64,000 bases of DNA from Dysidea avara (GCF_963678975.1 NC_089279.1:26336004-26400003); one strand, 5' to 3'; shown: positions 1-11,972, counted from the first letter of the stretch. The notes: generated by a model from the letters alone, not told the origin. Numbers and translations: made by a program.

Positions 1-445
1 ATTACAGTTGCAACAGGTGTGCATACATGAAGCCAACATGTCTTAGCTTCCTGATATTAGTACATCCACCCCACTAATGTAAGGTGCATATTACAGATAC
101 AAACCACGTACTACATTATATGGTCACACTTAATGTAATAAATCCATAATCAACCAGCTGATATTGTTCACTTGTCAACTGCCGTCCAGTGATAGTGGAA
201 TTGGTAGATATGCAGGTTTCCATGATTCTCCAGTATAGAGCTTGTCTGCTAGTTTCAATATCATCCATATGAGGTGCCCAAGATGATCTGCATACAAGTG
301 TAGTAACCATGTACTTAAAATATATTCCATTTATTGGCTTCTGTTTCAGGTTCCAGGTAGTGAGTAGGTGATGCAACGACATCAAGCAGGACGTGAAGCT
401 TTATTGATACAGTATCAATTGCTAATAATATTTCTCAAAAGTATT

Positions 446-677
446 TGTGACCAGATTTGACAAAACTAGGCTTCCTCACACATTCAAGTTTTTGACTTTA
501 TCCGCTTGTACAGGTAACTTGACCACTCGGTATGATATTGACCTACAATTTTCACACAATTCTTTCTTTGCACTTTGCAATAGTGGGTAAAAATTTGATA
601 GGAACTCACTACGTTGAGGTATGGTCCAGATTTTGATGTGTGTGGAAACCTGGTTTTTTTTGTCAAACCCGGTCACA
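446..677. mobile_element. MITE with TGTGACC ends (copy 1)
   Basis: The ends are inverted repeats. The left end begins TGTGACCAGATTTGACAAAA and the right end finishes with its inverse, containing TTTGTCAAACCCGGTCACA. A second conserved block (CACACA, then GTGTGTGG inverted) follows in each arm. At about 230 bp with no coding capacity it fits a non-autonomous DNA transposon. At least seven relatives occur in the window. Confidence 0.7.
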
Positions 678-731
678 TTTAATAACTCATGAATGGAATT
701 ATGCTAACAACATTTTGAAATCAATAGCTAT

Positions 732-984
732 TTGAGGCCGGATTTGCAAAAAGGTACCTTTTCCACACATTTGACATACAAGCAAACAAAATGATGTAAC
801 ACTTGACTCCTTATACTGATCAACTTACTCTTTGTATCGAAATGTAGCCAGATACTGTAGCTATAATTCATTGAAAATTTAAAGCAATTATATGCCATAA
901 TCAAAACGTTATGAAGCTTTAAAGTTGAAAAAATGGGTCAAATTGTGTGTGTGAATAAGGTACCCTTTTGCAAATCTGGTCACA
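732..984. mobile_element. MITE with TGTGACC ends (copy 2, diverged)
   Basis: The left end reads GAGGCCGGATTTGCAAAAAG and the right end CTTTTGCAAATCTGGTCACA, an imperfect inverted pair of the same family as 446-677. The interior differs from copy 1, so this is a different subfamily. Confidence 0.6.
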
Positions 985-1547
985 TTTCACCATGCACTTT
1001 CTATAGATATGGCCTTTTCCCAAACTTAATTGTAATGGAACCGAGCTACATGTGTCTGCCCTTCACACCTTTAAATTTACTATATCACTGAGTATCTGAT
1101 TTGTATTTCTCTTGATAGTTTTAAAAGAACTGCACATGTCTGCTCTTCACACCTCTACTAATACATAATTATTATCCAGTGGCATAATTTACTCTTGTGA
1201 GTTTTGGAACCATATTTCTTTTTAAACTGTTTGCTTGGGATCAGTCAAAATGAACATACAGCTGTAAGCTGGTACAATTTTTATGAAAAAGCACAATCCA
1301 TTAGTTTTGGGCTGCTTGAAATGCAATCTGAATCAGGTAACATGTATGTATATATGCATATTAAATAATGTACATAATTATCATAGATAGTTCATTACAT
1401 GGCTGTCATGTTAAGTACATGTGTCTCCAAACATATTCAAATATATGTACATGCATGTACGTATATATGTATACAAATCTAAGATATATTCTGAATTCAT
1501 GACTTCATTATATTAACTGAACTATATAATTCACAGTCATATAGCTA

Positions 1548-1771
1548 CAGTGGAACCTCAGTTATCCGGACCACCCATTATCCTGATTCTCGGTTAACTG
1601 AACTACGAAAGAGTAGTGACTGTTCTATTAGGATAGTTGAAAATACTGATAATTTTAGAATTTTCCTTTGTGCTATTTAAAGTTATTTATACACAGTTTC
1701 ACAGATACGGACTTTTCAGACCTATGGACTACCCCTAGTCCCAAGGGGTTTGGATAACTGAGGTTCCACTG
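1548..1771. mobile_element. pogo/Tigger-like MITE
   Basis: The terminal inverted repeats begin CAGTGGAACCTCAGTTATCC and end with GGATAACTGAGGTTCCACTG, a perfect 20-bp match. The left flank is TA and the right flank is CA, consistent with a TA target duplication that has mutated once. The TIR resembles those of pogo/Tigger elements of the Tc1-mariner superfamily. Length 224 bp, no coding capacity. Confidence 0.8.
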
Positions 1772-2461
1772 CAATTTATTCCCAATATGGCTATATGGCT
1801 TTATTAATAACTTTTCACTATAAACCATTATTGCATTGCTAAATAATTTCTGGGAATGAGCAATTAATTAGTACAGTCACTGATACTGAGTGCTACTGTA
1901 TGTACCAAATACACAATAATAATAGCTGCATATGTTATACATACTGTAATTGCAATACAGTATTTACACTGATTGTTACAAATCACAGTGATAATTAATG
2001 AAACTTCATGTGTCAACTCCAATCATACAAGTGCTATTCCCTTCATATAGCCTTGATGAAATAATATGCAGCATACACAGATGTTGAATCACCTTATTTC
2101 AGAACAAACACAGGTGTTAATGTCACACAGGGACTCCTTGTTGCAACAGTAATTTCACTTTAAAATTATTATATGAAAAAGTTAAAATCAATTTTGATGT
2201 TCAGACTAGATACTATGTAATTCAGTGATATAATAGCAATGTATACACAAACATGATGTACTGTATTAATATACATTCTAAAATCACTGAAGCATATGTA
2301 ACTACGTGCATGATACGCTGATATCGATTTACATCATCACAGATGCCACATAACTGCAACTTCCCTATCTGAAATCTACAAGTGAGCATGATGGTGATTC
2401 TTAATTACCAAGTATGTGAACCACTTAAAGTAACTATAACTTATATTGCTTGAATGTTGGC

Positions 2462-2469
2462 TATATAAG
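2462..2469 (+). promoter_or_regulatory. TATA box of vWA gene 1
   Basis: TATATAAG lies 137 bp upstream of the gene 1 start codon, on its strand. The other three family members also have a TATA-type box upstream of their ATG, which raises the likelihood that it is real. Confidence 0.5.
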
Positions 2470-2598
2470 CTCTGTACATGCAAAGCAATAGAACAACTGC
2501 CCGGTTACAGTTCACAGCTACGTATAAGGATATCTGCTCTATATATAGGTCTTGCCAACAAACCAGGCTGACTGAGGGAAGTTATCTACCATATAACC

Positions 2599-4626
2599 AT
2601 GCATTGTACTGCGTTTGCTGTTGTCTTATGGTCACTGATTGCAGTAAGTCATACTGTGTAATTTTATTGAATACTATAAATTGTGTTATTTTCCTTTCAC
2701 AATTAGGTGCAAGATCAAGGGGTTTCAGGTAAACAGTTAAAACCATAATGTGCATGTGTTGCAACATACTGAACAATGCTATGTACATGTGATTTTACTG
2801 TTCCATGGTTTTAAAGTTGCAAAATCAAACTATCAAAGATGGTGGTCAAGAAATATCATTAATGTCAATCAATATCAATGATGGGAGCCCTGTGTCAATA
2901 TTAAAACTTACTGATGTTAGTATTAGTTTTTTAATGCCACCATTGATTTCACAACTTTTATAACTGTGATTTTTTGATGGATGCACCCATTTTCACAGCC
3001 TTGCTGATATGGCATGGATTGGGAAATTTACTGCTTAGATTCCCAATGGTCTTTGGTGCCTTCAGTACTCCTGCCTAAGGCTTGAAGTGCTTTCAGCTAC
3101 GTACATTATAGTAACGGTTAACATATGCTTTATATACATAGTATGCAAGTGGCACATTTGATTATGTGATGAGTAACGGTTTGTTCAACTTTGTTGTCAT
3201 AACTTATATATGTAGCACTGCCCCATAATAAACGCGAAGAACTTATTACTGATGACATGAAGACTAGCAAGATGGAGGAGATAGTAGCCACCACTGACCA
3301 CACTACGAACTCACTATCAACAGAGACAGAATCAGCTACTCCCACTCAAGAAACATTGAACTCTACCACTCAAACTCTCCCTCAAACTCCATCTGTCAGT
3401 AAGTTTACTTCACATACGCAAAAACTCTATGTAAGTAAAATTGAAAATATTTCTTGTAGCTATACTATGTAAACAGTTGAGAATTTAGAGTCAAGCTGTT
3501 CACCACACATCTCAATCTCTCAGTGAAATGAAACAATTTAAGAAAACAGTAAATGCTATGAAAAAATGTTCTGGAATATATGAATACAGTATGTACATAC
3601 CTGTGCTGAATTTAGAGTGGCCAATAGCTATACATAGCTTATCATGCACAGGCATGAACGTTTCACAGCAAAATATACTATTATTGACATGACCGAGGTA
3701 CAAGCATGTGAAAGAGCAGTATGTATATTCAACTCAACTCAGCCATAACATATACTTGCTGTATAATGATAAAATATATGCAGTATTTGCAAAATGCATA
3801 AAGAAATTTATTGAATGATTGATCAGTTTTTATTTTATGTAGCTCTATTATTTGGCATAACCCTTCTTCATAGGAACATAGCTGCACAAAATGAAAAAAA
3901 AATCAACTACATGCAAACACTCAAGTTACACAGCTATAAAACAGCTACAGAAACAATATAGTACATGTAATACAAATACAGCTACTATAACCACACTATA
4001 ATATTATATGCATAGCTACATTTATTTGAATTTTGTCAACAGATTGTGAAAGTTTGAGTGCAGACCTGGTGTTTATGATAGACACATCTGGAAGCATAGG
4101 CATGGACCGGTTTCAGATGTTTATTAATTTTGTAGGGGACATAGTTGGTAGGATATCTATTGGTTTACAAGAAAGTTTGGTTGGAATAATACTCTTTGGC
4201 AATGATGCTCACCTACACTTCAATGTACGTACATACACTGACAAGACAACGCTTCTAGCAGCCATAAACAGTCTACAGTATTATGATGAAAATACCAACA
4301 CAGCTGCAGCTTTAAGTCTTCTACTTAGGAGTGCTCAAGATGGTACTATGGGACTAAGGCCAGGACATCCCCATATTGCTATTTTGATTACTGATGGTTA
4401 TTCAACTCATAATATAGAACAGACTATACCTACTGCTGAAAGTGTTCACGCATCTAATATATTCAAGCAGGTGTACGCTGTTGGTGTTAATGATGCCAAT
4501 ATTAATGAACTTAAAGCTATTGCTAGTGATCCTTCGCTTGCCCTCTTCTCATATTTGTTTGTAGATGATGTTCTTAAACAACTGGAGCAAGATTTATCCC
4601 ACAATCTTTGTTCATCTTCAAGCTGA
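2599..4626 (+). CDS. Secreted vWA-domain protein with Ser/Thr-rich linker (4 exons)
   Basis: I read exons 2599-2643, 2707-2728, 3216-3398 and 4043-4626, giving 277 residues with GT-AG introns and phases 0, 1, 1. Exon 1 encodes a signal peptide (MHCTAFAVVLWSLIA). Exon 2 is a short exon matching VQGQSDPG of genes 3 and 4. Exon 3 (residues about 23-83) is rich in Thr, Ser and Glu and looks like a mucin-type linker. Exon 4 is a complete vWA domain with an intact metal-ion-dependent adhesion site: DTSGS at about residue 97, a downstream TNT, and ITDG. The protein stops right after the vWA domain, so it lacks the ITIH-type C-terminus of its paralogues. The ATG was chosen because it opens the signal peptide and aligns with them. 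vWA domains usually bind matrix or cell-surface ligands; the ligand is unknown. Confidence 0.85.
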
Positions 4627-4778
4627 ACATTTTTTGTACAAGTGATGTAGTTGTGTAGTTTAAACTACAGGTGTACATTACATGCAGTGTTATTGTACAA
4701 ACAGCCAACTTTGTATAATAATGATAGTGTTAAGGTACAGTACGTGGTATACACATATGAAACTGACATTATGCCAGC

Positions 4779-4784
4779 AATAAA
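4779..4784 (+). promoter_or_regulatory. Polyadenylation signal of gene 1
   Basis: AATAAA lies about 155 bp after the gene 1 stop codon on the same strand, with no competing gene in between. It is the likely 3' processing signal. Confidence 0.5.
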
Positions 4785-5292
4785 ATATAGCTTTTAGAAG
4801 CATTGGGTGTTGTATGTTTTAACATGACAATAGTAACAGTGCTTCTTAATGTTTAAAGTGTGGTGCTGATAAAATCTTGATAGGTATAAACTAGACTGGA
4901 ATTTCAGGTTATAGTTTAGGTACAAAATGAATGCCTATATTCACAGCATATCATTTATTATATAGAAACATGGTTATCTTATACAGGGGCAATGGAGCAG
5001 GCCAGAGTGGGAGAAAGGGTGATTTTGACAGTGACATTTACACAGTAGAATTTGAAGCATATAGAATATATGGATGTTATTTATGGAGGTATGGGGGTTT
5101 TGTACCTAGGAAAATTTCCATATTTTAGAAAGCAGTGTAGATGATTTCACTATGATATTGCAAATAAATCCAGCAGCTACTTAATATTTTAAAGAAATGT
5201 AAAAGCGATAGCTCTAATAGAGCAATTGCCTGTTCTATTACATCTTTCTTACAGACATTAAAGTGTGGGGCTCCATATACTATGTATGTATG

Positions 5293-6478
5293 CAGGGGTG
5301 GATCTAAGATTTTTTGAAAGGGGGGGGGGGGGGGGGGGCTAAGGTGGACAGGAACATACATAGCTACTGAGTCAGACATTAGAAGATACCAAGCCCAGGC
5401 CCTAGTTGTAAGATTCATGTAGTAGCTATCCATGGTCAAATTAGTTATTAGGAATAATGACTACATTAGAGGCATGCTAACCTATGGGGGTCTGGGGGCA
5501 TGTCCTCCATGAATTTTTGAAAATTAGGCCCACTAAAGGAGAATCTGAGTGTTTTTAGCAGCTTTTCAGTGGAAAATAATGGAATGTCAGTTTATATCAC
5601 TATTACTTTTCCATTAAATCAAGACTGATTGCAATACGCATTGAATAGCTACAGTATCATACATGCACGCATGATAATCTTTTTATTAGTAGCTACCAAG
5701 CATTTAGATATAACTAGCTATATACCATAATGCATCAGCTCCTCTTATCCATGCTCTAATCAACTACGAATAGCAAAGTGCAACTATATAATATTTGCAT
5801 TTATGGGCTTTCTGAATTTGCTGTTGTGATAATCAACTTATTTCTAGATCTGATGGCCATGGGTTATGAAGACTGATCTATAGCTAGCTACAAATGCCAG
5901 CACCATAACTCACAGCATGCATGGGGTCAAATCAGAAGGTAACTGATACAAATTTTACATTCATAGACAAAAGTGGGTGAATATGCTATAGCTGCCTTAT
6001 GAGACTGTAAATTGCCAAAAGACTACAGATTGCTAAATGCATATGGCTGAGTTAGTAGCTACATATTACACTGAAGCTGATAACTCAAACCAATTAAACC
6101 AACTAACACTTTTTGAATCATATAATTCATTTTTAAAATATAAAAACCACACTAATCACCCCTTATAGCCATAATGGAAAACACTACTAATCATCTGAAT
6201 AAAACAAAACCCGCAATTAAAACTTTTGTAACTGGAGATGCAACCCACAATCGAAACCTGTTTATGAAGAGCTCTTGAGAAAAAGAAAGCTATATTCTCC
6301 CGGAACAAATTTGAACAATAGGTATAGTTACGTAGACATTATTTGTGTTGGTAGTGATGCATAGTTCTCCTGAACTAAGCTTAAGTCACACATAGAAGAT
6401 ATTTAGGGTTTTAATTGGCCAAATACTAACTTAGGGGGGCTACAGCCTCCTTATCCCCCCTCCCCAAATCCGACCCTA
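5293..6478. mobile_element. DNA element with CAGGGGTGGATC-type ends
   Basis: The left end CAGGGGTGGATCTAAG and the right end AAATCCGACCCTAG are imperfect inverted repeats. Next to the left end is a G run of about 19 bases. An internal block (GGGGGTCTGGGGGCATG) is shared with the element at 34182-35041, which marks them as one family. There is no intact coding region. The span also contains a CTCTAATAGAG motif near 5210. The superfamily is uncertain: the TIR is hAT-like, but no clear 8-bp target duplication was found. Confidence 0.55.
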
Positions 6479-6666
6479 GTATGATACAGTAAGTACAACT
6501 ACTGCTGGAAACATATGACCATTAAAAGTCTAGTTACATTGTATATAGCAGCTACTTTCATACAAACTGTGACAACCTGAATTTGCTTAATGTTCTCTTA
6601 CAGTAGCTGGTTTGTTGCCTACTAATGATTTAGTTTGTCATTTGTCAACAAAGTGTGTGAGTTTTT

Positions 6667-6832
6667 TACTGTAATTTGCTTTATTTCGTTCAAAAACTTT
6701 CGTGTAAAAATATTTCATATGATTTATGTGAGTGACTGCTCTGTTAGAGTAGTGCGATCTTATGTAAAAAAATTGGTGCAAGAAATTTTCGTACAAGTTT
6801 TTCATAATGAAAAAAAACAAATTATGATAGTA
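6667..6832. mobile_element. MITE with TACYGTAATTTGCTT ends, decayed copy
   Basis: The left end TACTGTAATTTGCTTTATTT and the right end AACAAATTATGATAGTA are a worn inverted pair. The copy at 45818-46020 has clean ends and the same interior (TTTTCGTGTAAAAATATTT, a CTCTGTTAGAG block, GCAAGAAATTTTCGT). The small open frames here are by-products of the inverted repeat. Confidence 0.65.
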
Positions 6833-7204
6833 TCTACAACCACTATCAAGCCAACAAGGAATTATACCAAAATCTTAGCTAGCTTCAACCAATAATTTAC
6901 CTCAAGAAATGCTAGGAAACAGCCAGTCACATTGCAGGGTGTATTTGGACCTAATTATAAAGGTATGAAATTTCATTCAGATGGATGCATCAAGACACTA
7001 GATAATGTGTTGTGTGGCCAAGAAAGCTGGCATGTCACACCTAAGGTATGCTGTCAGGAAAAAAGAAAACATAATTTCATGCATGTGTACACATAACCCC
7101 ATACTTCCCAGTGGCAGATCTAGAGGGGTTTCTGGGGTTTCGACAGAAACCCCCTTTTAAATTTAACTCAGTGGCACATAAACATTGTTGCACTGAAAAG
7201 TTGT

Positions 7205-7645
7205 CTTAGCAAACAACTATATCTAATCCAAAACAGCCAAGCTATAAAAAAAGTGTGCGGCCCTCAGAAAGGCTATGGTGAAAAAAGATGTGAAATCCAA
7301 GGTGGCGGCCAAGAAATGGCTGTGATGGTAGGTAAATGGTAAAAATTTAATAATGACAATTCAGGTAAATTTTGTGAAGTGGCACAAAAATTCACCTGAA
7401 TTGTCGTTATTAAAATTTTTACCATTAACCTACCATCACAGCCATTTCTTGGCCGCCACCTTGGATTTCACATCTTTTTTCACCATAGCCTTTCTGAGGG
7501 CCGCACATTTTTTTACAGCTTGGCTGTTTTGGATAAGATTTCATTTCTTTTTGTATTTGTATACCCCAAAGCCGGCCTATGGCCAGCTTTGGGACTTTTT
7601 TAACCTATGTTTTTTTTCTTTACTACAGGAAGAAGAAAAGATGAA
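7205..7645 (+). mobile_element. Foldback element with about 155-bp arms
   Basis: Arm 1 (about 7225-7379) and arm 2 (about 7385-7540) are near-perfect reverse complements with a spacer of about 5 bp. Both contain the block CAAGGTGGCGGCCAAGAAAT or its inverse. A single-copy tail follows arm 2, with CCCCAAAGCCGGCCTATGG and then TTTCTTTACTACAGGAAG. Related copies occur at 17052, 32403, 36473, 44165 and in fragments. The transcript would form one long hairpin. The 98-residue open frame across it is a by-product. Confidence 0.75.
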
Positions 7646-7693
7646 GTAGATGTACTTTAAATATTTTATCAGTAAATGTACAAATTATATATA

Positions 7694-7923
7694 TGTGACC
7701 GGATTTGCGAAAAGGGGTCTTCCACACACATCCAATTTACGAACTTTGGCAGTTCATAATGTCAGATAGGAAAATAGTATTGCCTTGAAATTTGGACAGT
7801 GATATAGGTTAATACATGAACAAAATTTTAGGTTAGTATCTTCTTTGAGCACAAAGGTATGGTCATTCAAGTTCATAGAATTGGATGTGTGTGGAAGACC
7901 CTTTTTCGTAAATCCAGTCACAT
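7694..7923. mobile_element. MITE with TGTGACCGG ends (copy 3)
   Basis: This is the cleanest family member. The left end TGTGACCGGATTTGCGAAAA and the right end, with CCTTTTTCGTAAATCCAGTCACA, are inverted, and each is followed by CCACACACATCCAAT or its inverse. Length 230 bp. It is followed after 10 bp by a second, truncated copy. Confidence 0.8.
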
Positions 7924-7933
7924 ATAATACATA

Positions 7934-8039
7934 TGTGACCGGATTTGCGAAAAGGGGCCTTCCACACATCCAATTTGCCAACTTTGACAATTGATAACTT
8001 CAGATTGGAAAGAGCTATTGCCTTGAAATTTGGGCAGTG
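7934..8039. mobile_element. Truncated MITE with TGTGACCGG end (copy 4)
   Basis: It starts with the same left end as copy 3 and follows it for about 100 bp. It then breaks off exactly where the minisatellite begins near 8040, so the right half is missing. Confidence 0.7.
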
Positions 8040-10195
8040 GTGATTTCTTTGCAGCTGAACTCTCTACATGATGGTTTCTTTGTAGCTGAACTCTCTACAA
8101 GGTAATTTCTTTTAGCTGATCTCTCTACAGGGAGATTTGTTTGTAGCTGAATTCTGTACAGGTGATTTGTTTGCAGCTGAGCTCTTTACGGTTTCTTTGT
8201 AGCTGAACTCTCTACAAAGTAACTTCTTCTAACTGATCTTTCTACAGGGTGATTTGTTTATAGCTGAACTATCTACAAGGTAATTTCTTCTAGCTGATCT
8301 CTCTACAGGGTGATTTGTTTGTAGCTGAATTCTGTACAGGTGATTTGTTTGCAGCTGAGCTCTTTACAGAATGGTTTCTTTGTAGCTGAACTCTCTACAA
8401 GGTAATTTTTCTAGCTGATGTCTTTACAAGGTGACTAGTTTGTAGCTGAACTCTCTACATGGTGGTTTCTTTTTGTAACTGAACTTTCTACAAGGTGACT
8501 TCTTCTAGCTGATCTTTCAATAGGGTGATTTGTTTGTAGATTCACTCTCTACAAGGTAACTTCTTCTAGCTGATCTCTCTACAGGGAGATTTGTTTGTAG
8601 CTGAACTCTCTACAGGTGATTTGTTTGTAGCTGAATTCTGTACAGGTGATTTGTTCGCAGCTGAGCTCTTTACAGAATGGTTTCTTTGTACCTGAACTCT
8701 CTAAAAGGTTACTTCTTCTAACTGATCTTTCTACAGGATGATTTGTTTGTAGCTGAACTATCTACAAGGTAATATCTTCTAGCTGATCTCTCTACAGGGT
8801 GATTTGTTTGAAGCTGAATTCTGTACAGGTGATTTGTTTGCAGCTGAGCTCTTTACAGAATGGTTTCTTTGTAGCTGAACTCTCTACAAGGTAATTTCTT
8901 CTAGCTGATCTCTCTACAGGGAGATTTTTTTGTAGCTGAACTCTCTACAAGGTAACTTTTCTAGCTGATGTCTCTACAAGGTGGCTAGTTTGTAGCTGAA
9001 CTCTCTACATGGTGGTTTCTTTGTAACTGAACTTTCTACAAGGTGACTTCTTCTAGCTGATCTTTCAATAGGATGATTTGTTTGTAGCTTCACTCTCTAC
9101 AAGGTAACTTCTTCTAGCTGATCTCTCTACAGGGAGATTTGTTTGAAGCTGAACTTTCTAAATGATGGTTTCTTTGTAGCTGAACTCTCTACAAGGTAAT
9201 TTCTTCTAGCTGATCTCTCTACAGGGAGATTTGTTTGCAGCTGAACTATCTACAAGGTAACTTCTTCTAGCTGATCTCTCTACAGGGAGATTTGTTTGTA
9301 GCTGAACTCTCTACAGGTGATTAGTTTGAAGCTGAATTCTGTATAGGTGATTTGTTTGCAGCTGAGCTCTTTAAATAATGGTTTCTTTGTAGCTGAACTC
9401 TCTCAAGGTAACTTCTTCTAGCTGATGTCTTTACAGGGTCACTAGTTTGTAGCTGAATTCTCTACATGGCAGTTTCTTTGTAACTGAACTCTCTACAAGG
9501 TAACTTTTTCTAGCTCATCTTTCTACAGGGTAATTTGTTTGTAGCTGAATTCTGTACAGGTGATTTGTTTGCAGCTGAGCTCTTTAAAGAATGGTTTCTT
9601 TGTAGCTGAACTCTCTACAAGGTAACTTCTTCTAGCTGATGTCTCTACAAAGTCACTAGTTTGTAGCTGTGCTCTCTACATGGTGGTTTCTTTGTAACTG
9701 AACTCTCTACAAGGTGACTTCTTCTAGCTGATCTTTCTACAGGGTGATTTGTTTGAAGCTGAACTCTCTACAAGGTAACTTCTTCTAGCTGATCTCTCTA
9801 CAGGGAGATTTGTTTGTAGCTGAAGTCTCTACATGATGGTTTCTTTGTAGCTGAACTCTCTACAAGGTAACTTCTTCTAGCTAATCTCTCTACAGGGAGA
9901 TTTGTTTGTAGCTGAACTCTCTACATGATGGTTTCTTTGTAGCTGAACTCTCTGCAAGGTAACTTCTTCTATTGATCTCTCCACAGGGCGATTTGTTTGT
10001 AGCTGAACTCTCTACATGGTGGTTTCTTTGTAGCTGACTCTACAAGGTGATTTCTTCTAGCTGAACTATCTCTTTCCATAGTTGCATGAACTCCCTACAA
10101 GGTAACTTCTTCTAGCTGATCTCTCTACAGGGTGACTTGTGTGTAGCTGATCTCTATACAGGTTTCTTGTTTCTAGCTGATCTCTTGAATTCTCT
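8040..10195 (-). repeat. 31-bp minisatellite array A (about 2.1 kb)
   Basis: Tandem units of about 31-33 bp read TCTCTACAGGGTGATTTGTT followed by TGTAGCTGAAC, with variants (ACTTCTTCTAGCTGATC). There are about 65-70 units. The unit is the reverse complement of the units in arrays at 37925 and 41035. Variants alternate in partly regular order, suggesting higher-order duplication. No unique spacers separate the units. Confidence 0.9.
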
Positions 10196-11037
10196 TCAGG
10201 GTGACTGCTCTATTAGGATGACTGCTCTATTAGAGTATCTCGATCTCGCACTTGCTGCACCAGGTTGGATTTCGTGTTATAACTCCGTGGCTTTAAGTCT
10301 GATTCTTCTACACCATTGATGAGCCTTTCTAAGATGATTACTCCATCTGTACAATGATTTGCAAAGCATTACCCCAAGCGGTTTATCTGGTAGGCGTGGC
10401 AAGCAGTCGTTTTTTTTATTAGCTAATCTCGATTGCGTAATTGTTACACACTGTTGGTTTTTTCGTTGTATCTTCCTGGTTATTAGCTCGATTTCTTTCA
10501 AACTACAAAAGGTTTGAGGATCAATAGTTAACCTATTCACCCACCGATTTTCAGCTTCTTCCCATACGCGGTTTACCCTGTAGGCGTGACAACATATTGG
10601 TGTTATTTTTCGTGAATAATCGCTCATAACTCTTTGCCTGTTTATTGTATTCCAGCCAAAGTTGGTACCGAGATGCGCCTTTATATCCCCCTTCTGTGTG
10701 CCAAATTTCAAGGCAATCGGATGTGGCGGTCGCGTTTTATAGCAGTTTTTATAAGTGTGCGACAAGAAAAAGAAAAATAAGAAGAAAAAAAACGAAGAAA
10801 CTGAGCCAATTTTTGAAGTCGAATATCTCGGGAACGCGTGAAGCGATTTCGCTCAAATTTGGAATGTTGAGTGCTGCAGTTGGGGGGGCATGTCCACAGC
10901 AAAAATCGTCTTGTTTCATAAAGGAAGCACAGAGCTACGGAGGTGCGAAAATTGCGTTTTCTTTCTTCCTGTCAATATACTCACGGGTGTTACGCGCCGG
11001 CTTCTTGGGCCGCACGACACACTACCGTGTGTCTTGA
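10196..11037 (-). mobile_element. Hairpin-headed repeat unit, copy alpha
   Basis: On the minus strand the unit starts TCAAGACACACGGTAGTGTG at 11037. It carries the hairpin GACACAC-GGTA-GTGTGTC, then GGCCCAAGAAGCCGGCGCG, and a body of about 800 bp with the block CTTGAAATTTGGCACACA. It ends at paired CTCTAATAGAG palindromes beside minisatellite array A. Related copies start at 32769, 36839 and 40168. An A precedes the TC in all four copies. A 162-residue open frame crosses this copy but is not preserved as a clear protein elsewhere. Confidence 0.75.
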
Positions 11038-11698
11038 TACCACTGTGTTTCAGTAGCATGCATGCAGTTGCACTTAACTGACACCATTTATAGGTATTAA
11101 ACCCTCAGCAACACTTCACTTTTCATCTCTCACTGCATTAAAAACGATCGAGATACTCTAATAAAGCAGTCATGTAACTACTCTAATAGAGCAATCAAAG
11201 CTACAGATTGCAGTCACCATCTTGGCCCTATAGTTAGCAATATGTTTGTTTAAAGCATTGGATTTATTGCAATTAGTAACTAAAAATAGCCTGAGATCCG
11301 ATCTCAGAACTTCTAAAGTCTCAAAATTTTCCGGAGAAATGTCATCAGATGCCTTATTCAGCTATACCAACTTTCAGAAACCCCCTTTTAAAAATCCTAG
11401 ATCTGCCACTGCTTCCTCCTCCAAATGGAATGAATTTTATGCTGTGGATTCCCTCCACCTTCGGCATTCCACATACCAAATTTGTCATACTGTACTTTGC
11501 TAAGAACTGTTTTTTGACTGTTGTGGAAATACAAACCCTCAAAGTCCACTTAGTTGTTTTCTTCATCCAGAGGCTTCTTTTTGCACACTACAAATAATCA
11601 TGCATTCAAATGTGCAACTTGTTCAAATTGAAATTTGCTTACAAATTAAGGACGTGTTAAGGAAACTTGAAATTTGCTTACAATTTAAGGAGATATTA
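11038..11698. other. Non-coding stretch with a CTCTAATAGAG doublet
   Basis: This holds two CTCTAATA(A/G)AG-type motifs near 11150-11190 beside GATCGAGATA, and the right end of the 7109-11411 element. A short local duplication (GAAATTTGCTTACAA twice, 11630-11690) precedes the Harbinger-like MITE. No coding exon is supported. Confidence 0.5.
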
Positions 11699-11972
11699 TG
11701 CACCTATCAAAGCTTTGCCCCACCTACCCCCATGCGGGCAAACGAGAGGCATAACGAGGGGATTAGACAAAAATTTCAGCCCCGGGGGTGGGGGCTTTGG
11801 TCTATGCTTGTAATAAAAGATTGTGGATGGTGGCCTCATACATAGGAGGGGGATTAGACATCCAAATTTGCCCCAGGGTGGGGGGATTAGACTTAGAATT
11901 CCGTCAAATCCCCTCCTATGTCCCTTCCTTGCCCGCATGGGGGGTAGGTGGGGCAGAACTTTGATAAGTGCA
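11699..11972. mobile_element. PIF/Harbinger-like MITE with TTA target duplication
   Basis: The ends TGCACCTATCAAAGCTTTGC and the inverse of TGCACTTATCAAAGTTCTGC extend into a shared CCCCACCTACCCCCATGCGG, about 43 bp of TIR. TTA flanks both sides (11696-11698 and 11973-11975). A 3-bp TTA/TAA duplication is typical of PIF/Harbinger. The 274-bp interior is G-rich and repeats GGGGATTAGAC. No coding capacity. Confidence 0.8.

Larger units (their letters stand above)
1..2461. other. Intergenic stretch with three small DNA elements
   Basis: No convincing coding exon was found here; the open frames are short and have no domain or splice context. The stretch holds two MITEs with TGTGACC-type ends and one pogo-like MITE, listed separately. 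The remainder is plain AT-rich sequence. Confidence 0.6.
7109..11411. mobile_element. 4.3 kb element with CAGTGGCAGATCTAG TIRs filled by nested repeats
   Basis: The 15-bp ends CAGTGGCAGATCTAG (7109) and CTAGATCTGCCACTG (ending 11411) are perfectly inverted and are flanked by the 5-bp direct repeat CTTCC on both sides. Shared internal sequence (AGAAACCCCCTTTTAAA) lies just inside each end. Between the ends sit a foldback element, two TGTGACC MITEs, a 2.1 kb minisatellite and a hairpin-headed unit. Either this was a small transposon later bloated by insertions, or the ends mobilised the whole block. No transposase is visible. Confidence 0.6.

Noticed and set aside
7353-7649. 98-residue ORF
   Set aside because: It covers the arm and tail of the foldback element. 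The same sequence recurs at other sites with broken frames.
10277-10765. 162-residue minus-strand ORF as a gene
   Set aside because: It lies in the hairpin-headed repeat. The related copy delta keeps only part of the frame and copies beta and gamma do not, and no domain was recognised.
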